NCBI GenBank assembly: GCA_047967505.1
Contig: CM106541.1
DNA: 64,000 nucleotides
Source: Dipteris shenzhenensis
Taxonomy: Eukaryota; Polypodiophyta; Polypodiopsida; Gleicheniales
Strand: one strand, 5' to 3'
Shown: positions 10,130 through 21,076 of the stretch, piece after piece
How positions within the stretch are numbered: position 1 is the first letter of the stretch
How the letters are laid out: each line of letters starts with the position of its first letter
Translations under genes and position numbers: made by a program
The notes under the pieces: generated by a model
What the model was told of the DNA's origin: nothing
Databases searched by the model: none
What the model saw: only the letters and a program-made list of their open reading frames with translations

Positions 10130-11569
10130 AGCATAGTCTCTTGAGAAGCCAAACCACTGCGACATACAGTAGGAGCAATGTGTCTACGTGCCAATAGTTG
10201 ACCAAATGGAAAAACTTTTAGAAGAACTTTTCATAAAAGACTTGATGTCAAAGTTGCCTTAGTCTCTTTCTTCACCACTTAGCTTGCTAATGCATTCGCC
10301 AAATAGAATAAGCCTTATCTGAAACCCAAGGATGAGGCAAAAGGATTTTATATAATGTAGGCACTGTAATCTGGATAGTCTCAAAGAACAAAAGGAGGAC
10401 TCGTGGGAAGTCAAAATCCAATCCTCTAGCTTATCCTAAAGTTCCAAAGGAGGAATTGGGACAAAAGGTGAAAGCATATATGTAATTTTTTACCATAGAG
10501 GATGATAATGAGATCCCAAGTCATACCGTGTGGCTGTGAGAGAAAAAGGTAAAATAGTTCCATCATCTTGATTGACATTCGCAATAGAAGTAATTCCTTT
10601 GAAAACAATAAAATAGGAACGTCTAGGTTCTTGTAAAGCCAACAGAGGTTGAAAAGCTTTTGATCAGTAAATGCTTCAACCCTCAAGGAATTTTCTCTTA
10701 GAGAATCGCGTCCATGCCATTCCAAGTGAGAAAGGACGTGCTTTCAATCAAGAATCTAGTCGGGGACCAAAGGGCAACCATGCAATGTACCATCAAAGCC
10801 ACCAAGTAAGAAGTCCCATTGAGTGGGTTGCCAGTGATCAAAGGCAAAAGTATTGATTTGTTGTAACAGAGAGCAAATCATAATAGCCCAAGGTTGATCA
10901 CCTTTCATAAATTGTAGCAGTGTTTTTCCTTTGTGAGCAAGGATGTGCACTTGGATATCAATGATATTAAGGCCTCCATGCATTTTTTGGTGAACATAGT
11001 CGATGCACTGAAAGCAGTCTTAGACTTTTCTAGCTATGCTTGGATCACCAAAAGAGTTCCATGATTACCGACATGAAAGAAGCAAGATCTACTTCAGTGA
11101 ACATGATCAGAGGCAAATAGAATTGAATATAGGCCACTAGAATGGACTGCATTATTCGATGTCGAACATGCAATGGCCAGGTTGCTAGTTTCCAATATTT
11201 AATCTTTGTTCTGAGCTTGACAAGTACCCAATCTTTAGAATGCAAGGGAAGCAACTTAGACTTTTGAAAATTCACATGAAGACTAGCTGTCAAACCATAG
11301 AGCAAAAGAGCTTACATCAAAGCAGAAAGATCATTTTGAGTATTCTTTGGGGTAAAAAAGGAATCATCAGCATAGGCTTGAGCAATCATGCTGCGATTTT
11401 TTGCCATTTCCAAGCCATGAAGGATTCCTGTATCCATCAAATTGTCTATACATTGCAACATAGCATATAGAAAAGCACTAAGGGAACATCCCTGACGGGC
11501 CGAATAAGAAGAGTCCATTCTTCAGAGATGTCTCTAGAGAGAATACAAGCAGCTTTGTTGTCCTCATAG
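10130..11569 (-). pseudogene. LINE (non-LTR) reverse transcriptase remnant
   Basis: ORF2-type RT of a LINE, which would copy its RNA at a nicked chromosomal target. In minus-strand order: 'ILSRDISEEWTLLI' (about 11500-11550), the RT motif 'RQGCSLSAFLYAM' (about 11450-11500), the catalytic 'AYADDSFF' (about 11355-11380), then 'HVNFQKSKLLPL' and 'WKLATWPLHVRHRIMQS' (11045-11305), and more distal pieces to about 10130. Stops and shifts separate the pieces. Endonuclease and early RT motifs are absent: the copy is cut at 11570, where an alternating CA/CG repeat begins. Confidence 0.75.
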
Positions 11570-11616
11570 CACACATGCGCGCGTGTGTGCACGCGCGCGC
11601 GCGCACACACACACGT
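11570..11616. repeat. 47-bp alternating purine-pyrimidine tract (CA/CG/TG)
   Basis: Strict alternation of pyrimidine and purine from 11570 to 11616, mixing CA, CG and TG steps, including a long run of CG steps (about 11592-11603). Such tracts favour left-handed Z-DNA. It marks the 5' break of the LINE remnant. Confidence 0.85.
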
Positions 11617-11919
11617 CTGCCAAAATTGGCCTCCCCCTTCTCCTAGGGTTAGGTGGCAACATGAAGGGACTTTAATAATACCATAAGTTAAGTGTCCTTG
11701 GGATTTTTGGGGTGTTATAATGCCCTGCATGGCTATGGAGGTGGGATGGGGGACCCTTGGACTCAGTGCACATGTTAAGTATGTACATACAATGTATATA
11801 TGGACAACATGTGGCACATTCTATAGGTTTGAGAATGGAATTAGAGCCATATAGTCCTACTTTGTGGGAACAAAAAAGTGCTAACCACACAACTCAAGCA
11901 AGGTTGCAAGAGTTAGGCA

Positions 11920-12085
11920 TCCAAGTAAGATTGGGAACCAATGAGAAATGGTGCAACAAGTGTTTACACGGCACCCACACAAAAGAAAAATGTCATACAG
12001 ACTACTGTGAGGCATGTGAAACATGGTCATGATAGCTCAGAGTGCTAGTACCATAAGATGGTCATGATAGCTCAGAGTGTGGAAA
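11920..12085 (+). pseudogene. Gag cysteine/histidine-rich region with 35-bp duplication
   Basis: Reads 'WCNKCLHGTHTKEKCHTDYC' followed by another C and an interrupted frame, a Cys/His cluster as in nucleocapsids of some plant Ty3 elements. The 22-bp word starting atggtcatgatag occurs at 12023-12044 and 12058-12079, which splits the second cluster. Confidence 0.55.
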
Positions 12086-12697
12086 CTGTAACAAGCAAAC
12101 GGTTGATGCTAATCAAGTCGCATAAGAGCAAGCATGCCAAGACATGATAAGCCACCATGTCCTAACCAAGGTCGAGAAAAGAGGGTTAGGCCCAAGGAGC
12201 TGTGGTGATCGAGATGGAGAGTCCGTCAAGACTAAGAAAAGGAAAGCAAGAGTGGAGTGTTCCTTCTATGAAGAAGAGGGTCATGTTAAGATTGAGTACA
12301 AGATCTTGTGAGAACACATCAAGCTTCTCTACAAGAACTCTAAAAAAGAGAAGTGAAACCCAATGTGGAGTGCCACACAACACTCATAGAAGTACTTGAG
12401 ATGACAATTGATGCCAATGTGTGACTTGTTCCAAAGGATAGGCACCCAAGCAAGAGAAGGCACAACATTGAGGAAAAGACATAAATTGGAAGGACTAGAT
12501 TGAAGCCATAGCTAAGATAGTAAAAGAGGACTAAAGAGCAAATCCTTGCAATGGAGTTTAAAGCAAAAGGCAATCCCAAGCAGTTGTCAAAAAACTAAGG
12601 AAACCCAACCTCAATAGAAAAATAATAAGCCATGAGGGCATCATTAGCTCTTCATAAAACCCAAAGCCAAGTGAAGGTAATGAGCGAAGAAAAGAAA

Positions 12698-12835
12698 CAA
12701 TGCAAGCATGGGAAATCTTCAGAGACTTAAAGGTCAACATAACAATAGAGTAGCTATTGTAGGAAGCAATGCAAGCATGGGAAACCTTCAAAGACTTAAA
12801 GGTCAGCATAATAATACAGTAGCTATTGTAGCGAA
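12698..12835 (+). repeat. 69-bp tandem duplication
   Basis: Two adjacent copies (12698-12766 and 12767-12835), both starting caatgcaagcatgggaaa and differing at several sites. The length is a multiple of three. It lies between gag and protease of the decayed Ty3 element. Confidence 0.85.
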
Positions 12836-12878
12836 CTCTATACTACCTTGAGTCTTTAGTAAGGCAATTTGCACCAAA

Positions 12879-13360
12879 ATGCAAGGAAACACACTAGTGA
12901 TTGACTCACTGGCCACCATCCTAGTGATTGACACCCACGAGGTGGTGCCCATCATCACCATCAAAATAAAGACAGTGAATATACAAGGTGATATGGTAGA
13001 TGGGGGATCAAGAGTCAACATTATTTTGGAAAGCCTGGCAAAAAAGTTAAAAATAAAAAGTATAAAGCCATCTCTCTTCCAAGTAAAAATAGCATATCAA
13101 TGCCCTGTAGATCCTCAAGGAATGGTCTCATATGTTGTGATCATAGTAGGGGAGTCTACTACACAGTGAGCTTCATTGTCATTGCCATCTTGGATGTTGC
13201 GATCACAGTAAGGGGAGTCCACTACATAGTGAGCCTAATTGTCATTGCCATGGATGAAAATACATATCCACTTCTATTGGGGAGTCCACATCTGTTGCAT
13301 GGACCTTGGCTCAAAATTGCTGAGCTATGTCATGATTGGAGTTTCATGACTGGGGTTTAA
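12879..13360 (+). pseudogene. Ty3 protease remnant with 62-bp duplication
   Basis: Aspartic protease: active-site reading 'MVDGGSRVNII' (about 12992-13025; the second residue is G instead of S/T) and C-terminal 'YPLLLGSPHLLHGPW' (about 13265-13310). A segment beginning gttgtgatcatag at 13134 is repeated at 13196 as gttgcgatcacag with a one-base length difference. That shifts the frame inside the protease. Confidence 0.6.
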
Positions 13361-13829
13361 AGATGATGACCATTAGAACTGGGAGACAGCTATCAGAATA
13401 CTAACCCTAGTAAAATCCTGAAGAGCTATAGGTCACAGGACTCGAAGTTGGATTACTAGGTCACACAGGATGTGAAAACAAGGCTAATGGAGATGAAAAT
13501 CTCACTAGTGGGTAAAAGAGTATCCGGGTGAATATAGGGCAAAGTCACAAAACACTTGGTTTCTGGGCATACTTAAGAATTGAACTTGGACACATAGGAA
13601 TAACCTCATACAGTAAGTCAAAAGATTCAAATGTCTTTGTATGGAACTTCATCGACTTGAGGGGTGTACCTACTGTCAAGGTCGATAGAATCTGCTTGGT
13701 GCCTAATACCAAGCCGATATGCTATTAGAGGTATATGATGAATCCTAGTTATGCTAAGAACAAGTGTGACTCATCAGAGTAGGATTCATTTATTCAATCA
13801 ACATAGAGTGATTGGTTGCTCCCCCAATT

Positions 13830-14222
13830 GTGGGGTCTCAAAAAGGTTGAATGCCAGAACCATATCGAACCCATTCTGCATCCCCTTCATAGACAAGGGC
13901 TTGGACAAAGTAGCAAGACATGAGTTGTACTCGTTCATGGACCAAGTGGTAGGCCACGAGTTGTGCTTGTTCATGGATGGGTATAGTGGTTATAGCCAAA
14001 TATCCTTACTAGTAAAAGACCAACAAAATATGGCTTCATCATTGATTGGGGCATCCACACATGTAAGGTGATGCCCTTCGGACTAAGGAATGCACCATCA
14101 ACATTCCAAAGATTCATGGTGGAAACATTCATCAAGTACTTGATTGAAGTTTTGGCTATTTACTTGGACAATTTTTGTGTGGAGACAAAAGAAACCAGTC
14201 ACCTCTCTTGCCTAGAAAAAGA
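13830..14222 (+). pseudogene. Ty3 reverse transcriptase remnant with altered catalytic motif
   Basis: RT motifs in order: 'PFIDKGLDKVA.HELYSFMD' with a 39-bp in-frame duplication (13910-13948 and 13949-13987), 'DGYSGYSQISL' (about 13975-14007), 'MPFGLRNAPSTFQRFM' (about 14070-14118, after a frame change) and 'EVLAIYLDNFCV' (about 14146-14180). The normal Y-x-D-D reads Y-L-D-N, so the second catalytic aspartate is lost. Dead by this criterion as well as by frame breaks. Confidence 0.8.
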
Positions 14223-15150
14223 CTTTGAAAATGAGTAACCCCTCTTGCTTAGAAAAATGTTTCAAAAGTGCAGAGAGGTCGGTATCTCCCTAAATCTGGC
14301 TGTGTGTCTTCTATGTAGGAGTTGGCTCGAACATGTTATCTCTAAGGATGGAATTAGACCCAAGCAATCAAAGATAGAGCTGTAAGATCATAGCATCATG
14401 CACAAGCTCACAAAGGCATTCTAAGCTCTAAATTAGCCAATTCGTAACCACACCAATACTGTGTCAATGACGGTAGGATGTGATTTTTCATGTGCATATT
14501 GATGCCTCATGCCATAGGAATCATCCTGCAATAATCCAATGACTAATTGGATACCTAGTCTACCACATGATGACAGTCCGCAATTATAGTACCACTAAGT
14601 GCAAGGCCCTCGGCATGGTCTAGAACATCCAAAAGCTTAGTGCCTTTTAGGAAGTATTGTCTTGGTAATTCATTTATACAAGGTCCTTCATGTGGGGTTA
14701 TGGTGGAGAACTCTATTCAAGGACGCCCACAAGCTACATGTAGAGTGTGAGGCATGCTAAAGAACAAGGAGGCTCCTAGCTTAACACTAGATGCATATAA
14801 CCGAGCTCACCATAGGTAGCCTTCCACAGAGGTGGGGTTAGGACTTCATGGGACCTTTCAAATAGTCTACCCAACAAGACAACTCAGTTTGGAGCACACC
14901 CAAATTCATCTATGAAAATATCATTAGTCAATGCAAGTGTCCAATCGAGTTCATCGGTAACTAAGGCACACACCTCTTGAGCAAAGTGTTTAGAATCATT
15001 ATGAAGGAGTGATAATCCATCGAGTAGCAAGACATACTACCGAAGATGCAATGGCTAAGCAGAGTCACAACAAACAAAGTCGTGAAGTCCATACTCACCA
15101 AGACTATCAATGCACACTACTGAGGCTGGAGTGTGAAGTTGAATGTGGCC

Positions 15151-15949
15151 CTAGGGGCCCATAAATAACATACATGTCATGACAATTGGACAGCCTGCGA
15201 ATGACTTACAGGTTAGAGGTAGTGTTCTTGAAATTCTTACTTAGTTCCAAGCCTCCAAGTAGCACCTAACACCAACTCAAAGAGCACACAACTATTACTA
15301 CGAGGCTTTAACAACTCGAGTTAGATAACTGAGAGTCTGAGAAATGTGGACCTAGCAAGTCTATTAAAGAGATAGAAACAGAGATTATAATCTTAGCTGC
15401 TAGCTTCTATAAGCTTCTACTTCAAGTCAACAAACATCAAGGCAATTAGCAATTTCCTAGATTGACTCAAGATGCAACAAGCGAGAGAAACAATGACTCA
15501 ATGGCAACCGAGTAGGGAGGATTGCGTGGCAGACTACCAAGGCAACACCAAAGGCAACGAACAACTACTCCCACAGTAGTGATTTATGCACTAACAAATG
15601 CTAGCATACTAGCAAGCAACATGGCACGATGACTCAAAGGCTCCTACAATGAATGAGCAGCCAAAGCCATACAAACACATGTGACTTCAACACTTCATCC
15701 CAAAGCCAAGGTAGATGCAAGACATAACCGAACACTAGCATGGTCTAGAAACATGACCAATGTCACACACAACAGCAACAACAACAATGACGAAAAAGAA
15801 GGATGGCAGAGAAGTTCGTCAATGGAATCTTCTGCCATGACATAATCATTTAAGATTCCTAAGGAATCTTTTGCTAGATCATCACTCTTATCACACAGGG
15901 TTGGTCTTAAACATAACACATGGTAGATTTTTAACCACAATAAGGGTTG
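15151..15949. other. No gene seen
   Basis: A-rich sequence without a recognised domain. It probably contains the end of the Ty3 element, but no LTR edge is visible. Confidence 0.4.
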
Positions 15950-17136
15950 GGTAGTAGGTTGACACGCAACACATTATTGTACCATGTGGCACCCCCATCC
16001 ATAGCAACCATGTCATCACCTTCTTTGCCACATCATGACAGTTGGCCATAGGGCCACATCATCTTCTTCTACCACATCATCAACCATGTTAGGACAGTCC
16101 ATGTCACACATGCCACATCAGCAAGCGACATCAATAGGCCACATTCCACTACCATGTGGCATACACATTGCCAGCTAGGCACATTTACCTTTTCACAGGC
16201 ACACTTTGTTCACACACCTATCATATCATCACCGTGCCACATCACCCATTTGACCCCTCCTCCTTGATCAAGTCATATCTCTTGATCGAAGAAGAATTGA
16301 GGGTGGTTTAAAAAGGTCAATCGATTAATTTTTTTAGCTCTACGTGCTCATCACCTCACATGCAGCTTTTAACACTTGCATTTGATAGGTTTTAGCATAC
16401 ATGAAAGCCAATTCTTTAGCATATTGAAGCCTTTTCATCGACAATCTAAGCCTTAGCATATTAAAGCCTCTTCATCGACAACCTAAGCCCCTGCACATTA
16501 AAAAGAACAAAGGAAAGTATTTCTTGCTTTTCATCACTACAATAGTTGGTCTAGCATAGATTAGCACATATTATTTTATCCTTAGAGAAGATGTTTGAAC
16601 TTCTCCACAAAGCCAAGTAAGCAATGCTCAAAATTCTCGACTAGTTCCCTTTAAAGTCAGTCTGTATTTTGACATGTAATTTCACATCATTACATGCCTT
16701 GAAACCCAATTTTTCATAATTCAGTAAGCAAAGTTTAGAGTTTCCAGATGCATTGGCATTTGTGTCAGTGGGAAGATTGTACATTATTCATTTTTCACTT
16801 CACATGCCTTCATTGTTAAGCCTTATCACCTTTTTTTTGGCATTCGTGCACATATTTGAGCCTTGTAATCATTCTAGTCTATTCCTAGCATCTATGCCGT
16901 ATCAAGCCTTGTAATAGATTAGATTATATTATAGTTCTATCTTCTGTAATAGTTTAGATTGTAGATGATACAAGTATTTCATAGGCACTTTGAGTACTAT
17001 TTTTCATCATATCTATCACTAGCAACCTCAATTCAGAAGCATCTGCTAAGCTAGACAACTCCAACTATGGTATATGAAAGTATCAAACAGAGACCATACT
17101 TGTACTTCAAGCCAAGTGGGAGTATGTAGATGGGAA
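15950..17136 (+). mobile_element. 5' end of a copia element (LTR-like region, leader, gag start), copy 1
   Basis: Aligns by eye with 46100-47420: a 'ccacatcatc'-rich block, then 'catatctcttgatc', 'gagggtggttt.aaaaaggt', the leader, and a gag start region. The gag reading begins TSNLNSEASAKL and continues to 'VQAKWEYVDG'-like sequence before ending at telomere-like repeats at 17137. The start codon aligned with ATG in copy 2 (47313) reads ATA here. A TGA is present at 17075-17077, exactly where copy 2 also has TGA. This copy has only one unit of the leader segment that is duplicated in copy 2. Confidence 0.65.
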
Positions 17137-17177
17137 CCCTAAGCCCTAACCCTAAACCCTAAACCCTAACCCTAAAA
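17137..17177. repeat. Interstitial telomere-like repeats (CCCTAA/CCCTAAA)
   Basis: About six consecutive units: CCCTAAG, CCCTAA, CCCTAAA, CCCTAAA, CCCTAA, CCCTAAA. CCCTAAA is the complement of the common plant telomere unit TTTAGGG. They begin exactly where similarity to the copia gag ends. Confidence 0.85.
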
Positions 17178-18379
17178 TTAGGATCTGTGTCGTCCGAAGA
17201 GAGTTTGATGTCAATGTGGAAGGGGCGTCGTTGGTGAGGAGCATTCATTAGGCTGTAGATGTTTGGATCGTCCTCATCGGAGCGAACCATGTGGGAGTAT
17301 TTAATGTCATGAAGGATTTTCTTGTAGAGGGGATTTATTTGCTAATAGACCTAGGCCCTATTCATGTGGCATTGGGATATGATTAGTTAGGACATTGGGG
17401 ATTTTGACAAGTCATAAAGCAAGGGTAGCATGTATTAACTTTGTTTTTTGGCAAACATTGTATTTTATGAGCCAAGATATTTGCATTTTGAATGCCATAA
17501 ATCAAGGGTCAATTCAAAAGTAGGGAGCCATGGCTCTTTCCTAGCCATACGATGGCTTCTATAATCCAAAAGGTGCATGTGTTGCGGGCCTTTCTTGGCT
17601 ATAGGATGACCTTGATCATCCAAGGCTATGTGAAGTGCGGCACTTGTGGAGAATTCAATGGGCCAATCCAATGGCTACCCTTGAAATGTTCAAGTGCATC
17701 TAATGCATATCTATGGGATGGTATCCATGTTCAAGGAGACCTACAACTGCTGCTTTTGCAAGCTTGCAACGTGCTCAAATGGTGGTATATAGTAGGGTAC
17801 AAACCTTATGTTCATGCATTACGATTAAATCTTCTATGATCCAATGGCCCTGATTGGAGATGCTTAGATGGACAATTAGATGGGCCATTTTACCAATGGC
17901 TACCCTTGAATCCTTCAAGTGCATTTAATGCACTACATTCATAGCATGGGTAGCTACCAATCACATCATTCAAGAGACTTACGTGGCAGTAGCACGTGGC
18001 TAGATGAGAGGCAAGTTACAGTATAAACACTAGCATAGCAAATAGATCTTCCAGGATGTAGTAGTGATTGTAGATCACATTGGGATTTCCATGCAGCGAC
18101 CTTCTTTACCACCCTATCCATTAGATCCAATGGCCACTGAAGACCATATAGCCTCAACCCTTGATCTAGATTGGTAATTTACTTTGAACGAGCAGTTCGA
18201 ATGGGGAGCTGGTTCTCCCTCCACCAATCAAGAGGGGCCTTCATATCCTCCAAATTTCAAATGCTCTCCCCTCCTCATTGGTGGGTTTCCTAATCTTGAG
18301 ATTAGAGCCTGGATTGAGTCAAAATCTTGCCTAATGCTATGTCTTATAGATTTTTTGTCATACTCCATCCGTTTATTTG
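17178..18379. other. No gene seen; dispersed imperfect repeat
   Basis: No coding motif. An imperfect repeat 'caatggctacccttgaa' followed by 'ttcaagtgcat.taatgca' occurs near 17670 and 17895. Confidence 0.35.
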
Positions 18380-19000
18380 AATGTCACCTGTTGAGGCCCC
18401 CAAAAACTCTGAGTATAAAAACATTCACCATGACTTTTAATTCAAAGATTAGTAGCCCCCAAAAACTCTGAGATTCTATGGTGTATTTATGTCTTTTGAT
18501 TCCATTATCCTTGCAAAAAATTATAAATTCTATAGAAAAACATTCACTTCCTCTATTTGATATGAGGACTTTGATTTTTCTACCATGACTTTTAATTCTT
18601 TGAATTTGTCATTTAGACTTTGATTTTAGAAAGTAGACCTAACAATATCCACTGTAGTAGTCATCAATGAATGTCAAATACCATAAGTGATCAATTCATT
18701 CATGCTTTTGGTTTGTATGTAACCCTATATATCAGAGTGTATCAAGCCAAGAGTACCTCTTGATCTATTTGTGCTTCTGCCAGGTTGGTTCTAGCTTGTT
18801 TTCTGAAACAACATGCTTCACAAACCTTTCCAAGGAATTTAAATCTTGGAGTTCCATATGCAATATTATGATCTTTGAGTTGTGTTAAACTCCTGAAGAT
18901 CATATGTCAAAAATGCTTTATGCCATAATTTTGAAAGTTGATGATCCGGTATTGATGCTAGCATTCTAAATAATCTACTTCTTCCAACAAGTTTTGTCAA
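18380..19000 (-). pseudogene. Ty1/copia pre-integrase/integrase scrap
   Basis: On the minus strand, at about 18770-18900, broken frames read 'TPRFKFLGKVCEACCFRKQ', the C-x2-C part of the copia GAG-pre-integrase zinc site. An integrase start with 'LIHSDI' follows. Many stops. No other element part is recognisable on either side. Confidence 0.55.
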
Positions 19001-20968
19001 TTGTATAGATCACATTTCCAAAAATTGTATTTCTATAAACTATACCTTGTCCCTATCATATGAGAAGATGCACCAATTGTCAATAGATATCATGGATCTT
19101 GACCTTCCCAAAGAAGTCCTTGCTTATCGCAACAAAGTATTTTGAGAACGAAATATTTCTTTGGGTGGAGAGGTCTTATGACAACTATATTTCCTTGACG
19201 ATAATCAAACGTATAAACTTGTTATTTCGAGGAGATAACAGTGTTGTTGGGCCCTGTTGGTTGCAATGTGGATTATGGGTTTTACCCTATATACAAACAA
19301 GGACATAAGGCGTTGAGCTTAATTTTAGAAGAAAACGGAGCTATATATTCAGGCATTTACCATGTAATTCTTTGCCCAATTCCTATGAGTTACCATACTT
19401 GTTTTCAAGCATAAGGCTTGTGGGCTTCCTAGAAGTTTCGTGAGTGCATGTTGCTTGAGCGACTGAAACTCCCTCCTATTTCTCAATTCCATTTGGAAGT
19501 TCTATTTTCCGTTAGGACACCATGTCATTGTGCCTTAGATAGCACAAGTCTCTTGGATATAGATGCTATTTTAAGGTTACTAGAGCTACTCCTTTTCAAA
19601 CTTGCTCTCTCAAGTTATGGCATTTAGGACCAATAATAATAGGCCAAGGAGACTCTACAAGAGATGGGAATATTTTGATGGAAGAGGTTAAATAGAGAGA
19701 GAAATGAAATAACCCCTAAGAAAGGATCTCCTCTATCTCCATGCTATCCTACAAACACAAACTACATAAAGGCACATGTGGTATCGGCTAGTGCATCACC
19801 ACCAAACCGTGGATGCCTCAGGATCACCCCAAAGCTAGAGGTTAGGCAACATTCAACTAGAGTCCATTCCAGGTAGAAAACTGTCTCCCATACCATGCAG
19901 CCCTATCTGCGCACAAATGATGCTAGGCAGACATAGTCCTGGACAAGGGTATTCTAAGGAGGCCCCACTCCTGAGAAAGACGTACTTAGGTGTCGGGCAA
20001 CCATCTCGACTATGTTTGGGACAAGTTGGACTCAAGGAAAGCACATGTGGCCATCAACAACCTTACGTCCAAATATACGACAATGAACACGATGAAAATG
20101 CTTAGAGCTCTCTATTTGTAATTTCCAACAAAGGATATAATCTTGGACTTCCTAGAATTTCCAAGCCTCGCCGCACTAACTTCTCTTTGGAATATTTGGA
20201 AAACGCATGTTGAAAACCACAAGCAAATATGTGTCAAAGCTCCTTTTTTAGGAAAAGCATTAGTGTCTATAAGAGCAACGATTGCACCAACAGGGATTGT
20301 TGGTTTACTTCTTGCCATGTCTCAGTTTTAGATGTATGTGGGCTTTTTAAAAGGCCAAGCTTTCAAAGGGGTTAAATCACTTTGGACAAGACATTCGAAT
20401 GCCCGCTATTAGTTAGTCTTACAATTATAAAGTATGATTTGTGTGAAGTTAGGAACGTTGGATCATACAGATTTTGTTGGTTGAGAATGTGAATGCTGAA
20501 CACCAGAACAGAATCATAACAAAGAACTGCTACTCCTCGTCACACAGTCTCCACCAACTTCAAAGAGCGCTATTATTTTTATTGGCAATCTCCCGTCTTA
20601 TAGAAATTTGCAAGGTGGAGATAGTTCCATAGGAGGTAGAAACAAGATTATGTCAGCATGACCATGCGTGTCACCATATTGGCTTGCTTGCTGTTCACTC
20701 CATCTAATAATACCATACAACAACCATATAATCAACTTCAAATGCTGCATCAAGCTGCCTCAGTTATGATCAATTTGTCAATTTTGTTCAAAGGTTGGTA
20801 GCTCTGGTGTAATCTGAACCAAATACTCTCCAATTTAGAGCCAGTATTGCAACTAGCCTAGAAAGCCTATACAACTAGAGGCATCCTACAACATGCTGCC
20901 TCAGATCTTTCTGGCAAGTTTATGCAGTATCTAAATCGGATGGTACACTTATAACTGCTTTCATCATT
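19001..20968. other. No gene seen
   Basis: Several 60-70-codon open frames on both strands, none with a recognisable domain or splice context. Confidence 0.4.
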
Positions 20969-21076
20969 AACTCAAATAATTATTGCTCATCCACTTCATC
21001 ATGGTCATTCTCAACTTCAAGGAACTCAAATAATTATTGCTCATCCACTTCATCATGGTCATTCTCAACTTCAAGG
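20969..21076. repeat. Perfect 54-bp tandem duplication
   Basis: Units 20969-21022 and 21023-21076, both starting aactcaaataattattgctc, are identical. On the minus strand the right-hand unit is the end of a 53-codon ATG-started frame with an acidic tail. That is too short to call a gene. Confidence 0.9.

Larger units (their letters stand above)
11757..15150 (+). mobile_element. Heavily decayed Ty3/gypsy element
   Basis: Order of recognisable parts: cysteine-rich gag tail (about 11930-12080), protease (12879-13360), reverse transcriptase (13830-14220), integrase-like scraps (about 14690-15010, with 'GPFK' and a 'GTHLLSKVF' core motif). All are in plus orientation and in gag-PR-RT-INT order, which is Ty3 order. 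Four internal short tandem duplications, one catalytic change in RT and many stops show it is long dead. No LTR boundaries were identified. Confidence 0.7.
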
